From positions 1 to 44,470 of the IMG/VR virus record IMGVR_UViG_3300038555_000007: a stretch of DNA of 44,470 nt; one strand, 5' to 3'. This document shows, piece after piece, positions 13,118 to 19,136 of this stretch. The translations under genes and the position numbers were made by a program. Position 1 is the first letter of the stretch. Every line of letters starts with the position of its first letter. The notes below the pieces were generated by a model. It searched no databases and had not been told where the DNA came from. It saw nothing but the letters and a program-made list of their open reading frames with translations. The DNA comes from a virus.

Positions 13118-13677
13118 CGGTCGTTGCCTCGAACTTCGCGCCCGTCGCCAACCACTTCTACCAGACCGAGCCATGGGCGACGGAAGTGCTGTTGCGGCAT
13201 TTCCCCGTCGCCGGGCTGAGTGTCTGGGAGCCGGCCGCTGGCGGTCATCTTATGGCTGAGGCCCTATTGGAAGGCGGCGCAGAGGTCTGGACTAGCGACA
13301 TAGCTGAGTACGGCCCGATTCATGACTTTCCGGGCCTCGACTTCTTCGCGGCGAATCTACCGCTGCCGCTCGGCTGCGATGCCATCATAACCAACCCGCC
13401 ATACGGCAAGGGCAACCGGATGGCCGTTAGCTTCGCCGAGCTCGCGCTCGAGCGCTGCAATGGCATGGTTGCGCTGCTGCTCACCGCCAAGTTCGACTTC
13501 GGCAAGACGCGCCGACACCTGTTCCAGGACAACCCCCGGTTCATGGCGAAGATCGCCCTTCTCGACAGGATCTCATGGGCTGGCAATGGCGAGACCGGCA
13601 CTGAAGACCACGCCTGGTACGTCTGGGGCCCGGTTGGGCAGCAGCGCCAGCCGCTCATGTTGTGGGGCGCGAAATGA
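13114..13677 (+). CDS. DNA adenine methyltransferase-like protein
   Basis: 187 aa. SAM-binding motif I appears as WEPAAGGHLMAEAL (about 39-52), an acidic end of strand 2 as TSDI (about 61-64) and catalytic motif IV as NPPYG (about 94-98), the N6-adenine type. The protein is short and lacks a clear target-recognition domain, so specificity may come from a partner, or it could act on a non-DNA substrate. No restriction enzyme is adjacent, suggesting an orphan enzyme that protects phage DNA or marks it for regulation, for example with the GcrA-like protein nearby. Start couples to the preceding gene. Confidence 0.78.
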   Translation: MTVVASNFAPVANHFYQTEPWATEVLLRHFPVAGLSVWEPAAGGHLMAEALLEGGAEVWTSDIAEYGPIHDFPGLDFFAANLPLPLGCDAIITNPPYGKGNRMAVSFAELALERCNGMVALLLTAKFDFGKTRRHLFQDNPRFMAKIALLDRISWAGNGETGTEDHAWYVWGPVGQQRQPLMLWGAK

Positions 13678-14189
13678 CCCAAGCCCTAACCACCACTCGC
13701 CAGACACCAGCGAGCGTCACTGATCTCGTTCGCCACTACGACGACGTCCGCGCTCGCCTGTACAACGGCACAACGCCCCCAGAGCGCCCCAGGCGGTTCA
13801 TTGCCGTCCGTCCGCAGCCACACCGCCCGGATATCATTCCCCCGGCGCCACGCATCCCCATGGTCCGCATAGACGAGGCCGTAAAGCAGCGCGTGCGTGA
13901 TATCCTGACCATCGCCCAGGAGAACCGAGCAGAAGCGTTCGATCCTGGCCACTGGCTGGAGATCATTGACCAGGTCTGTGCCAAGCACGGCCTAACACGG
14001 GGCGAGCTCCTCAGCAGCCGTCGCTCCAAGTCTCTCGTCGCTGCCCGTCACGAGGCCATGTACCGCATGGGCAAGGAGACCAGCATGTCTCTGCCTGCCA
14101 TTGGCCGGCGCATGGGCGGGAAAGATCACACCACCGTCCTGCACGGCATCCGGAAGCATGCGGCAAAGCTGGAGGCAGCAAGGAAATGA
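13674..14189 (+). CDS. DnaA domain IV-like DNA-binding protein
   Basis: 171 aa from ATG 13674 (ATGA overlap). Residues about 100-165 read like the DnaA-box-binding domain: CAKHGLTRGELLSSRRSKSL, VAARHEAMYRMGKETSMSLP, IGRRMGGKDHTTVLHGIRK. The GGKDHTTV signature loop (DnaA: GGRDHTTV) is intact. There is no AAA+ ATPase, so it cannot open DNA alone; it may bind DnaA boxes to recruit or compete with host DnaA. It lies two genes before the initiator gene that carries the iterons, consistent with a replication role. Confidence 0.83.
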   Translation: MTQALTTTRQTPASVTDLVRHYDDVRARLYNGTTPPERPRRFIAVRPQPHRPDIIPPAPRIPMVRIDEAVKQRVRDILTIAQENRAEAFDPGHWLEIIDQVCAKHGLTRGELLSSRRSKSLVAARHEAMYRMGKETSMSLPAIGRRMGGKDHTTVLHGIRKHAAKLEAARK

Positions 14190-14521
14190 ACTGGACACCA
14201 GAGAAGATCGCAACGCTCCGCCAGTTGTGGATCGAAGGCTGCAGCGCAGCCCTCATAGCCAAGCGCATGGGGCCCGACGTCACCAAGTCCATGATCGACG
14301 GCAAGATCCTCAGAATGGGCCTCAAGCGTGAAGGCAAGGCCACCCAGCTTCTGACCAGCCATCCGGACTATGAGCCCAAGATGCCGCGGGAAAATCGGCC
14401 CATCCCATCACATAGCCAGGTCTGGGAAATGAGCGATGACGAACGCCGCATCCGTTTTGCCCAGCGGGCAGCCAAAGGGGCTCGGCAGACACGGCAGGCG
14501 CTGGAGGCGGCAGGGCAATGA
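14186..14521 (+). CDS. GcrA-like regulator
   Basis: 111 aa. The N-terminal segment MNWTPEKIATLRQLWIEG, CSAALIAKRMG and SMIDGKILRMGLKR matches GcrA's N-terminal DNA-binding helix-turn-helix. GcrA, an alphaproteobacterial cell-cycle regulator, works with sigma-70 at promoters bearing methylated GANTC. The C-terminal half here (QVWEMSDDERRIRFAQRAAK) is not GcrA's sigma-binding domain, as far as I can see, so it may act as a competitor or as a helper for phage promoters. Coupled by ATGA on both sides. Confidence 0.75.
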   Translation: MNWTPEKIATLRQLWIEGCSAALIAKRMGPDVTKSMIDGKILRMGLKREGKATQLLTSHPDYEPKMPRENRPIPSHSQVWEMSDDERRIRFAQRAAKGARQTRQALEAAGQ

Positions 14522-15384
14522 GCCATGAGGCCACCAATTGGGCAGTAAAGCAGAAGGGTCTGCGCCCGATCGCCAAGATCGTGTTGTGGCATCTGTCCGA
14601 CTGCCACAACCCGACGCAGGGTTGCTTCCCCACGCAGGAATACCTGGCTGATATGGCCGAGGTCAGTCGCGCGTCGGTCAATCGCATCCTGTCCGAGCTT
14701 GAGCATGGCGGCATCATTCGTCGCGAAATCCGTCTCCATCCGGAGACCAAGCGGCGCATCTCGACGCGCTATCGCCTAGCGTTCGAAAAGGACTTCGAAC
14801 CACTACATGTTGAGGATCAAGTAACTGGATGCGACATGGCTTCGGACGATGCTCCATGTCTCAAAAACGACGATAGCCATGTCTCAAAAACGGCTGTTTC
14901 CATGTCTCAGAGCTGTGAGACACAAACTAGTAAGGGAACCAGTAACCTAACCGGTAATCCCCCCCAACCCCCCGAAAACGGGGGGCACGGCTTCGCCGAT
15001 GTTTGGAGGATTTGGCCAGGTAAGTATCGAGGCCGGCAGGACAACGCCGAGGGCGCATTCAACGCTCTGCCAAGGACGGAGCGTCGTGCTGCCGTTGAGC
15101 TCGCCCCCACCGTCCTGACCGCCTTGATGCGGCAGAAGAAGCGTATCCCGGCATTGGTGGCCTATCTCCGCAAGCGCATCTTCTCGGAATACCTCGATGC
15201 TCCAGAGGTCGACACTGACGGCCGCTTCGTCATTCGACCTGGCATGGCCGAGTGGAACGAATGGGCGGGCTGGGCACGGCGCAATGCTGGCGGCGACAAG
15301 GGCGTCGAGCGGATGGTCAAGCAGGGCTATCTGTTGACCAAGACCAGGTGGCCGGAACCTGAGGCCGACGAGGTGGCCGCATGA
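14518..15384 (+). CDS. Replication initiator protein with winged-helix N-domain; gene carries the presumed origin
   Basis: 288 aa. Residues 8-85 form an HTH_36-type winged helix (LRPIAKIVLWHLSDCHNPTQ; GCFPTQEYLADMAEVSRASV; NRILSELEHGGIIRREI). The low-complexity middle (about 100-155) is encoded by the iterons and hairpin listed separately. The C-terminal part (FADVWRIWPGKYRGRQDNAE to WARRNAGG) resembles the C-domain of phage replication proteins that contact helicase. The plan mirrors lambda O, where the origin is inside the initiator gene. No helicase loader is evident, so the host DnaB/DnaC-type machinery or DnaA would be used. Confidence 0.8.
   Translation: MSHEATNWAVKQKGLRPIAKIVLWHLSDCHNPTQGCFPTQEYLADMAEVSRASVNRILSELEHGGIIRREIRLHPETKRRISTRYRLAFEKDFEPLHVEDQVTGCDMASDDAPCLKNDDSHVSKTAVSMSQSCETQTSKGTSNLTGNPPQPPENGGHGFADVWRIWPGKYRGRQDNAEGAFNALPRTERRAAVELAPTVLTALMRQKKRIPALVAYLRKRIFSEYLDAPEVDTDGRFVIRPGMAEWNEWAGWARRNAGGDKGVERMVKQGYLLTKTRWPEPEADEVAA
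14854..14985. repeat. Presumed replication origin: three 23-bp-spaced iterons, 12-bp repeats and a hairpin
   Basis: CCATGTCTCA recurs at 14854, 14877 and 14900, exactly 23 bp apart; the first two copies extend to CCATGTCTCAAAAACG. An inverted copy (TGAGACA) follows the third. Next come three 12-bp units at 14929, 14941 and 14953 (AGTAAGGGAACC, AGTAACCTAACC, GGTAATCCCCCC) and a perfect 7-bp hairpin CCCCCCG-AAAA-CGGGGGG (14968-14985). Since 23 is not a multiple of 3, the iterons are read in three frames (PCLKN, HVSKT, MSQSC), so selection must act on the DNA. Confidence 0.72.
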
Positions 15385-15545
15385 AGCCGTCACCAGAGGC
15401 CGATCTGCCCCTCGATGAACGTGTCGCCAGGGCGATGGCAGAGAGCGTCAGAGATCCGGAATGGTCGCATTACCTTAAGCCGGCAAGGGCAGCGATCGAA
15501 GTGGTTCTCGCTGATCAGTCGAGCAAGGCGGAGGCCGCGCCATGA
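15381..15545 (+). CDS. Hypothetical small protein, 54 aa
   Basis: 54 aa, opening MKPSPEADLPLDERVARAMA and ending SSKAEAAP. ATGA overlap with the initiator stop on one side and with the next start on the other. Predicted helical and acidic. Function unknown. Confidence 0.58.
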   Translation: MKPSPEADLPLDERVARAMAESVRDPEWSHYLKPARAAIEVVLADQSSKAEAAP

Positions 15546-15751
15546 TGGCCGAGCGCACCCGTCCAGATGTGGACAAGCGCAGCGCTGTTGCCCGGTTCTT
15601 CGCCGCTCTCCGTCAGATCGACACCGAATATGGACGCGCAGATATCAGCGCGTCTGCAGCAATGGCCGAAGTGCGGGCAGCGCTAAGGCAACTAGACCGA
15701 AATCAGGGCAGAATTCAAAAAGGGGAATATCATGGCAAAGCGCCGGTATGA
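15542..15751 (+). CDS. Hypothetical small helical protein, 69 aa
   Basis: 69 aa from ATGATG at 15542 (ATGA coupling). Two helices are likely: DKRSAVARFFAALRQIDTEY and ASAAMAEVRAALRQLDRNQG. The end overlaps the NusG-like start by 20 nt, which fits regulation of that gene by translation of this one. No motif recognised. Confidence 0.55.
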   Translation: MMAERTRPDVDKRSAVARFFAALRQIDTEYGRADISASAAMAEVRAALRQLDRNQGRIQKGEYHGKAPV

Positions 15752-16337
15752 CGATGACGAATACCACTGGTATGCGCTCGACGTGATGCGCCAGAAGGAA
15801 TACGCGGCCGGCCATCTGCTCAACAAGATGGGCTGCATGACCTTCATTCCGACAGAGACCAGGTTCCGCAAGAAGAACCGCTATGCCAAGGCAAAGATGG
15901 AAGTGGCATATGCCTCGTTCTCTGGCGTGGTGTTTGCGGGTTTCCCAGAGGCGCCCAGGTGGTTCGAGGTCATGTCTATCAGCCTGATCAATGGCGTGCT
16001 TTCGCTGCCTGACGAGGATGGCCGCATGTGGCCGCGCCGCATCGACACTGCCTGCCGTGAGTGGATCGGCTATCGGTCGCGGCTGATGGATGGCCAGCTG
16101 GTGATCGAGCGTCACCGCATGCCTGTCCGGGTCAAGGGTGAAATGGTCGACGTTGAGCGCTCAGTCCCGCTCATCAGCGTGCAGGGCAAGGGCGTGATCC
16201 GTAGCCCGGCCATGCTCAAGACCAAGGCGTCGGCCAACCGGCCGTTGGTGGTGCGTGCCGCAGGTGAGCGGGCAAAGCTGCTCGGCGCCTTGCTGGAAGG
16301 CCCGCATAAGGCTGGACATCAGCAGCAGGCTGCTTGA
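15732..16337 (+). CDS. NusG-like (NGN domain) protein, likely late antiterminator
   Basis: 201 aa with AAAAAGGGGAA as ribosome site. The N-terminal ~100 residues resemble a NusG N-terminal domain: HWYALDVMRQKEYAAGHLLN, GCMTFIPTETRFRKK and YASFSGVVFAGF (strand, helix, strand order as in NusG). The C-terminal KOW domain is absent; instead there is a basic tail. NGN domains bind the clamp helices of RNA polymerase and suppress pausing. As the last early gene, ahead of a terminator and the late genes, it occupies lambda Q's place. It might alternatively affect only certain host operons, like RfaH. Confidence 0.78.
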   Translation: MAKRRYDDDEYHWYALDVMRQKEYAAGHLLNKMGCMTFIPTETRFRKKNRYAKAKMEVAYASFSGVVFAGFPEAPRWFEVMSISLINGVLSLPDEDGRMWPRRIDTACREWIGYRSRLMDGQLVIERHRMPVRVKGEMVDVERSVPLISVQGKGVIRSPAMLKTKASANRPLVVRAAGERAKLLGALLEGPHKAGHQQQAA

Positions 16338-16464
16338 CACCGCGTGCCAAATCACCACTACTGAGCAGCGGATGACCCAGCGATCCGTAGCCAGCCCATT
16401 GAGGCCGAGGCTCGGCAGGCCCAGAGGTAACAGATACCTCGCAAGCCGTTATTGCCCCCAAAGC
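16338..16464 (+). other. Non-coding stretch after the NusG-like gene, candidate late promoter region
   Basis: 127 nt between the NusG-like stop and the terminator. A 34-codon plus-strand frame (from ATG 16371) is present, with no ribosome site or recognisable product. The interval may hold the late promoter or the site at which the NusG-like protein loads, as lambda qut lies beside pR'. I could not pick out a convincing -35/-10 pair. Confidence 0.3.
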
Positions 16465-16494
16465 AACCCGCCCTAGCCGGCGGGTTTATTTTTG
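16465..16494 (+). terminator. Rho-independent terminator before the late region
   Basis: Perfect 8-bp stem AACCCGCC (16465-16472) and GGCGGGTT (16479-16486) with a 6-nt loop, followed by TTTATTTTT. It is strong in the plus direction. It lies between the NusG-like gene and all head and tail genes, as expected of an antitermination-controlled terminator, and also ends the convergent HEPN-like gene, whose stop it overlaps. Confidence 0.82.
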
Positions 16495-17091
16495 TGGTTC
16501 TGGCTCATCCAATGTTGCTCCCAGCCCGAACAAACCCCCGAGTGAATTGGACGTTGCCCATGTCGATCCTTCTCGGGGCGTTTCGTTCTGAGTAAGCGCC
16601 TCGGCAATGCGCATCATCGACAGCTTGCTCTGGATAGACCGGATGTCGTTATCGAGCGTGTTGATGTGGTCGATGGCCTTTAAAAAGGCATCAATTGACC
16701 AGTCCATTTCTAGATTGCGCAGCTCTTTCGTTGCGGACCAAGCAAAGAACTCAACCCCATCCGTTTGCTCGCTTCTCCTAAATGGTGAGTGGGCAATTAC
16801 ATTGCGGGTCTGGCCCAGCTTCCTCGCCTCGGTTGCCATGGTGTCAAAGCGTTTCCTCTCGACCGGATCGTAGATGAACCAGTCTATAAGCGTACGAAGC
16901 GACTTAAGCTTGTCGTCGTAACCCATGTTGCGGCCAACGATAATGCGCCTGGCGCCATCGATGCCGAGAGTTACCCCTAGCGCTTCGTTCACGCCTTCTT
17001 CCAGCAGGGCAAAATAGCCCATGAACGCGCCGACCAAGGCGAACGCTCTGGTGTCTGGTTCGAGATTCAGTAGCACCGGCTTTATGAGCAA
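16486..17091 (-). CDS. HEPN-like protein (RNxxxH motif), minus-strand accessory gene
   Basis: 201 aa from a TTG start with GGAGGG 7 nt upstream; the ORF extends further but would invade the HNH gene. The all-helical sequence contains R96-N-V-I-A-H101 (QTRNVIAHSPF), the Rx4-6H catalytic motif of HEPN RNases and abortive-infection proteins. Upstream helices (FALVGAFMGYFALLEEGVNE) fit a HEPN four-helix bundle dimer. It points against every neighbouring late gene and stops inside a terminator, a typical independently transcribed accessory gene. No nucleotidyltransferase (MNT) antitoxin gene is beside it, so it may be controlled otherwise. The HEPN assignment rests on the motif and helices only. 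Confidence 0.62.
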   Translation of the reverse strand: MLIKPVLLNLEPDTRAFALVGAFMGYFALLEEGVNEALGVTLGIDGARRIIVGRNMGYDDKLKSLRTLIDWFIYDPVERKRFDTMATEARKLGQTRNVIAHSPFRRSEQTDGVEFFAWSATKELRNLEMDWSIDAFLKAIDHINTLDNDIRSIQSKLSMMRIAEALTQNETPREGSTWATSNSLGGLFGLGATLDEPEPQK

Positions 17092-17106
17092 CGGCAGGCC
17101 CTCCAA

Positions 17107-17487
17107 ATGCCCAAGCTTACCACCCTCAAGCACAGGCCGAGCAAGTGGGATGCGCGCAGCGATCAGGCCAAGGCTTATCGCAAGCTCTATTGGACGAACC
17201 GGTGGAAGGCGGTACGGCGCAACCAACTGGCAACGCAGCCGCTGTGTGAGAACTGCCTAAAGCACGGGCGCTATACCCCAGCGACCGTCTGCGACCACAT
17301 TGACCCTAAATCCAAGTTGGATCCGACGACGTTCTTTTCTGGACCCTTCCAGAGCCTGTGTGATGCCGATCCATATCGGTGCCATTCGAGCGCAAAGCAG
17401 TCCGAGGAACGCCTTGGCTATGTGAAGGGCAGCACGATCAGCGGCAGGCCTGTTGATCCCATGCACCCATGGGCAAGAAAGGCTTGA
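17107..17487 (+). CDS. HNH endonuclease near terminase
   Basis: 126 aa. CENC (about 49-52), HIDPKS (about 63-68, DH of the HNH) and CDADPYRCHSSAKQ (about 84-97) form the HNH/zinc unit of phage packaging-associated nucleases; these enzymes, next to terminase in many HK97-type phages, promote cutting of concatemeric DNA. The ATG is only 15 nt from the start of the divergent HEPN-like gene, so that gene's promoter must lie within this coding region. No obvious ribosome site, perhaps because the original upstream sequence was replaced by the insertion. Confidence 0.83.
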   Translation: MPKLTTLKHRPSKWDARSDQAKAYRKLYWTNRWKAVRRNQLATQPLCENCLKHGRYTPATVCDHIDPKSKLDPTTFFSGPFQSLCDADPYRCHSSAKQSEERLGYVKGSTISGRPVDPMHPWARKA

Positions 17488-17579
17488 TGTTCCCTATGTG
17501 TTCGCTAAGGTAATTCGGCCCAGCGGAGTGCTTGCAACACTCAACGCTAGGCCTAACCAAGCGATCGAGTGAGGATCGG

Positions 17580-18584
17580 ATGGCTGTCGCCGAACTAACA
17601 TGCGCCCGATGTGGCGCGCAATTCGTTTCACCCGTCAAGCGCGGTCCGAAACCAAAGTTCTGCGGTGAATCCTGCAAGGCGCTAGACAGGACGCAGAAGC
17701 CGCCAAGCCGGTGCAGCATAGATGGCTGCGTGACCAGGGCCACAACGGCTGGCCTGTGCACCAAGCACTATCAACGCAAGCGAGCTCATGGAGACCCTGC
17801 AGCGCCTGCGATGGTGACGAAGCCATGCGAGTACTGCGGGGAGAAATTCACTGGTCGCCGTAATCGTCGGTGGTGCGGATGGAAGTGTCGCAGCCGATCG
17901 ATGGGCGCAAAGCCGGCAGAAGAGATAATTGCAAACGCCAAGTGCCGAAAGACTTATCACTGCGAGCACTGCGCCGTTGAGTTCAGGCCTAAGAGAGTGG
18001 CCAACAATAGGTTCTGCTCAAGGGATTGCGCATTTGCGCATAAGGCAGAACGGAAGACCAAGGTCAAAGCGCCCCTTCCGCCTAAGCCGTGTATTGACTG
18101 CTCATTGCCCATTAGGCGCGGCCAGCGTTGCACTAAATGCTCAAGGGCCCGAACTCTAAAGGCAGGCAGAGAAGCCTACTATGCATCCAGGGGCGACGTC
18201 GTGTGTCGGGATTGTGCGGCGCCTATTGCCAACGACGGGTCATACCAGAGGCGCTGCCCTTCGTGCTGGGCTGATAGGGATCAGGCGCTTAGAAGGGCCG
18301 CGCGGCAAGTGCGCAAGCACAGGCAGCGCGTTGCAACTGTCGAGCGCTTCGACCCGCTTGAAGTATTAGAGCGTGATGGTTGGCGCTGTCATATGTGCGG
18401 GAAGAGGACACCAAAGGAAAGGCGTGGAACCTTCCATGACAACGCGCCTGAGCTTGACCACATCATCCCGCTAGCAAAAGGCGGAAGCCATAGCCGAGCG
18501 AACACAGCGTGCTCATGTCGTCGGTGCAACCTTCGGAAGTCGGACAAAGTGCTGGGTCAGCCAAGCCTGTTCAGCGCCGCATAG
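17580..18584 (+). CDS. HNH endonuclease with an array of zinc modules
   Basis: 334 aa from MAVAEL (GTGAGGATCGG ribosome site). It has about seven cysteine-pair modules in a row: CARCG..FCGESC, CSIDGC..C..H, CEYCG..WCGWKC, CEHCA..FCSRDC, CIDCS..CTKC, CRDC..CPSC, then CHMCG. A C-terminal HNH core follows: APELDHIIPLAKGGSHSRAN, with CSCRRCNLRKSD. The HNH cuts DNA; the fingers would bind a long, specific target, as in homing endonucleases. Placed between the packaging HNH and TerS, it may be a free-standing homing gene or a second packaging nuclease. Confidence 0.82.
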   Translation: MAVAELTCARCGAQFVSPVKRGPKPKFCGESCKALDRTQKPPSRCSIDGCVTRATTAGLCTKHYQRKRAHGDPAAPAMVTKPCEYCGEKFTGRRNRRWCGWKCRSRSMGAKPAEEIIANAKCRKTYHCEHCAVEFRPKRVANNRFCSRDCAFAHKAERKTKVKAPLPPKPCIDCSLPIRRGQRCTKCSRARTLKAGREAYYASRGDVVCRDCAAPIANDGSYQRRCPSCWADRDQALRRAARQVRKHRQRVATVERFDPLEVLERDGWRCHMCGKRTPKERRGTFHDNAPELDHIIPLAKGGSHSRANTACSCRRCNLRKSDKVLGQPSLFSAA

Positions 18585-18704
18585 GCACCCGGGGGCTAGT
18601 CATAACTAGCCAGCCTCTCACTTCTGCACCGGCGGTGTAGTTGCGTACGCGGCGGCACGTTTTTTGAAGATAAAAGTTCAGCCTACCCCGAAGGGGTAAC
18701 TTGC
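18585..18704. other. Intergenic region before terminase, with two hairpins
   Basis: GGCTAGT-CATA-ACTAGCC (18594-18611) is a perfect 7-bp hairpin just after the HNH stop and may protect or process the mRNA 3' end. CACCGGCGGTG lies further on. TACCCCGAAGGGGTA (18684-18698) is a second hairpin that covers the AAGGGG ribosome site of the terminase small-subunit gene. This non-coding stretch is a candidate cos or pac region, but no other support is visible. Confidence 0.4.
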
Positions 18705-19136
18705 ATGAAGCCTGTTGAGAACGCCGGGTCCATCGTTCCCGAGCCAGATTGGGAATCGCTTTTCAGCGATGTGCTGGAAGTGGCCTCAGCAATCGAACAC
18801 TGGCGCGTGCTGACCACGGAATTGCGCGAACGCCAGCTGCTGGCGCCCGGGAATGCCCATGCTCTGCAGCGCCTCGTCGTCGCGTACGTGCTCTATGACC
18901 GGGCCGTCCGCGAGGTCGCCGAGCACGGCGCCGTATCCAAGCCGAAGCGCGGCAACAGCCGAGCGATTGCGCGGACGTCACCGCATTTTACCGTGATGCG
19001 CGAGGCCGCGTCAGACGCCGCGTCACTGGAAGCTGAATTCGGTCTGTCGCCGCGCCGTCGTGCCGCTGCGGGGAAAGTCCAAAATGGCAAGAAAGCCCCG
19101 AGGGCAGCGGACGGTTACCTCTCGGCCGTCAAGTGA
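18705..19136 (+). CDS. terS: Terminase small subunit (P27 family)
   Basis: 143 aa. Typical P27 layout: an N-terminal helical hairpin (SLFSDVLEVASAIEHWRVLT, LRERQLLAPGNAHALQRLVV) that binds the packaging site, then a basic linker (SKPKRGNSRAIA) and the C-terminal motif SLEAEFGLSPRRRAAA that contacts the large subunit. It recognises phage DNA and loads TerL to start packaging. The TerL start lies within its last 53 nt, so expression is coupled. The ribosome site AAGGGG lies in a hairpin. Confidence 0.85.
   Translation: MKPVENAGSIVPEPDWESLFSDVLEVASAIEHWRVLTTELRERQLLAPGNAHALQRLVVAYVLYDRAVREVAEHGAVSKPKRGNSRAIARTSPHFTVMREAASDAASLEAEFGLSPRRRAAAGKVQNGKKAPRAADGYLSAVK

Noticed and set aside
14854-14964. 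CRISPR array
   Set aside because: Direct repeats are present but short, with 13-bp gaps, inside an initiator coding sequence; no spacers or cas genes. They fit iterons better.
16371-16476. 34-codon ORF between the NusG-like gene and terminator
   Set aside because: No ribosome site, Arg/Pro-rich sequence, and it ends inside the terminator stem.
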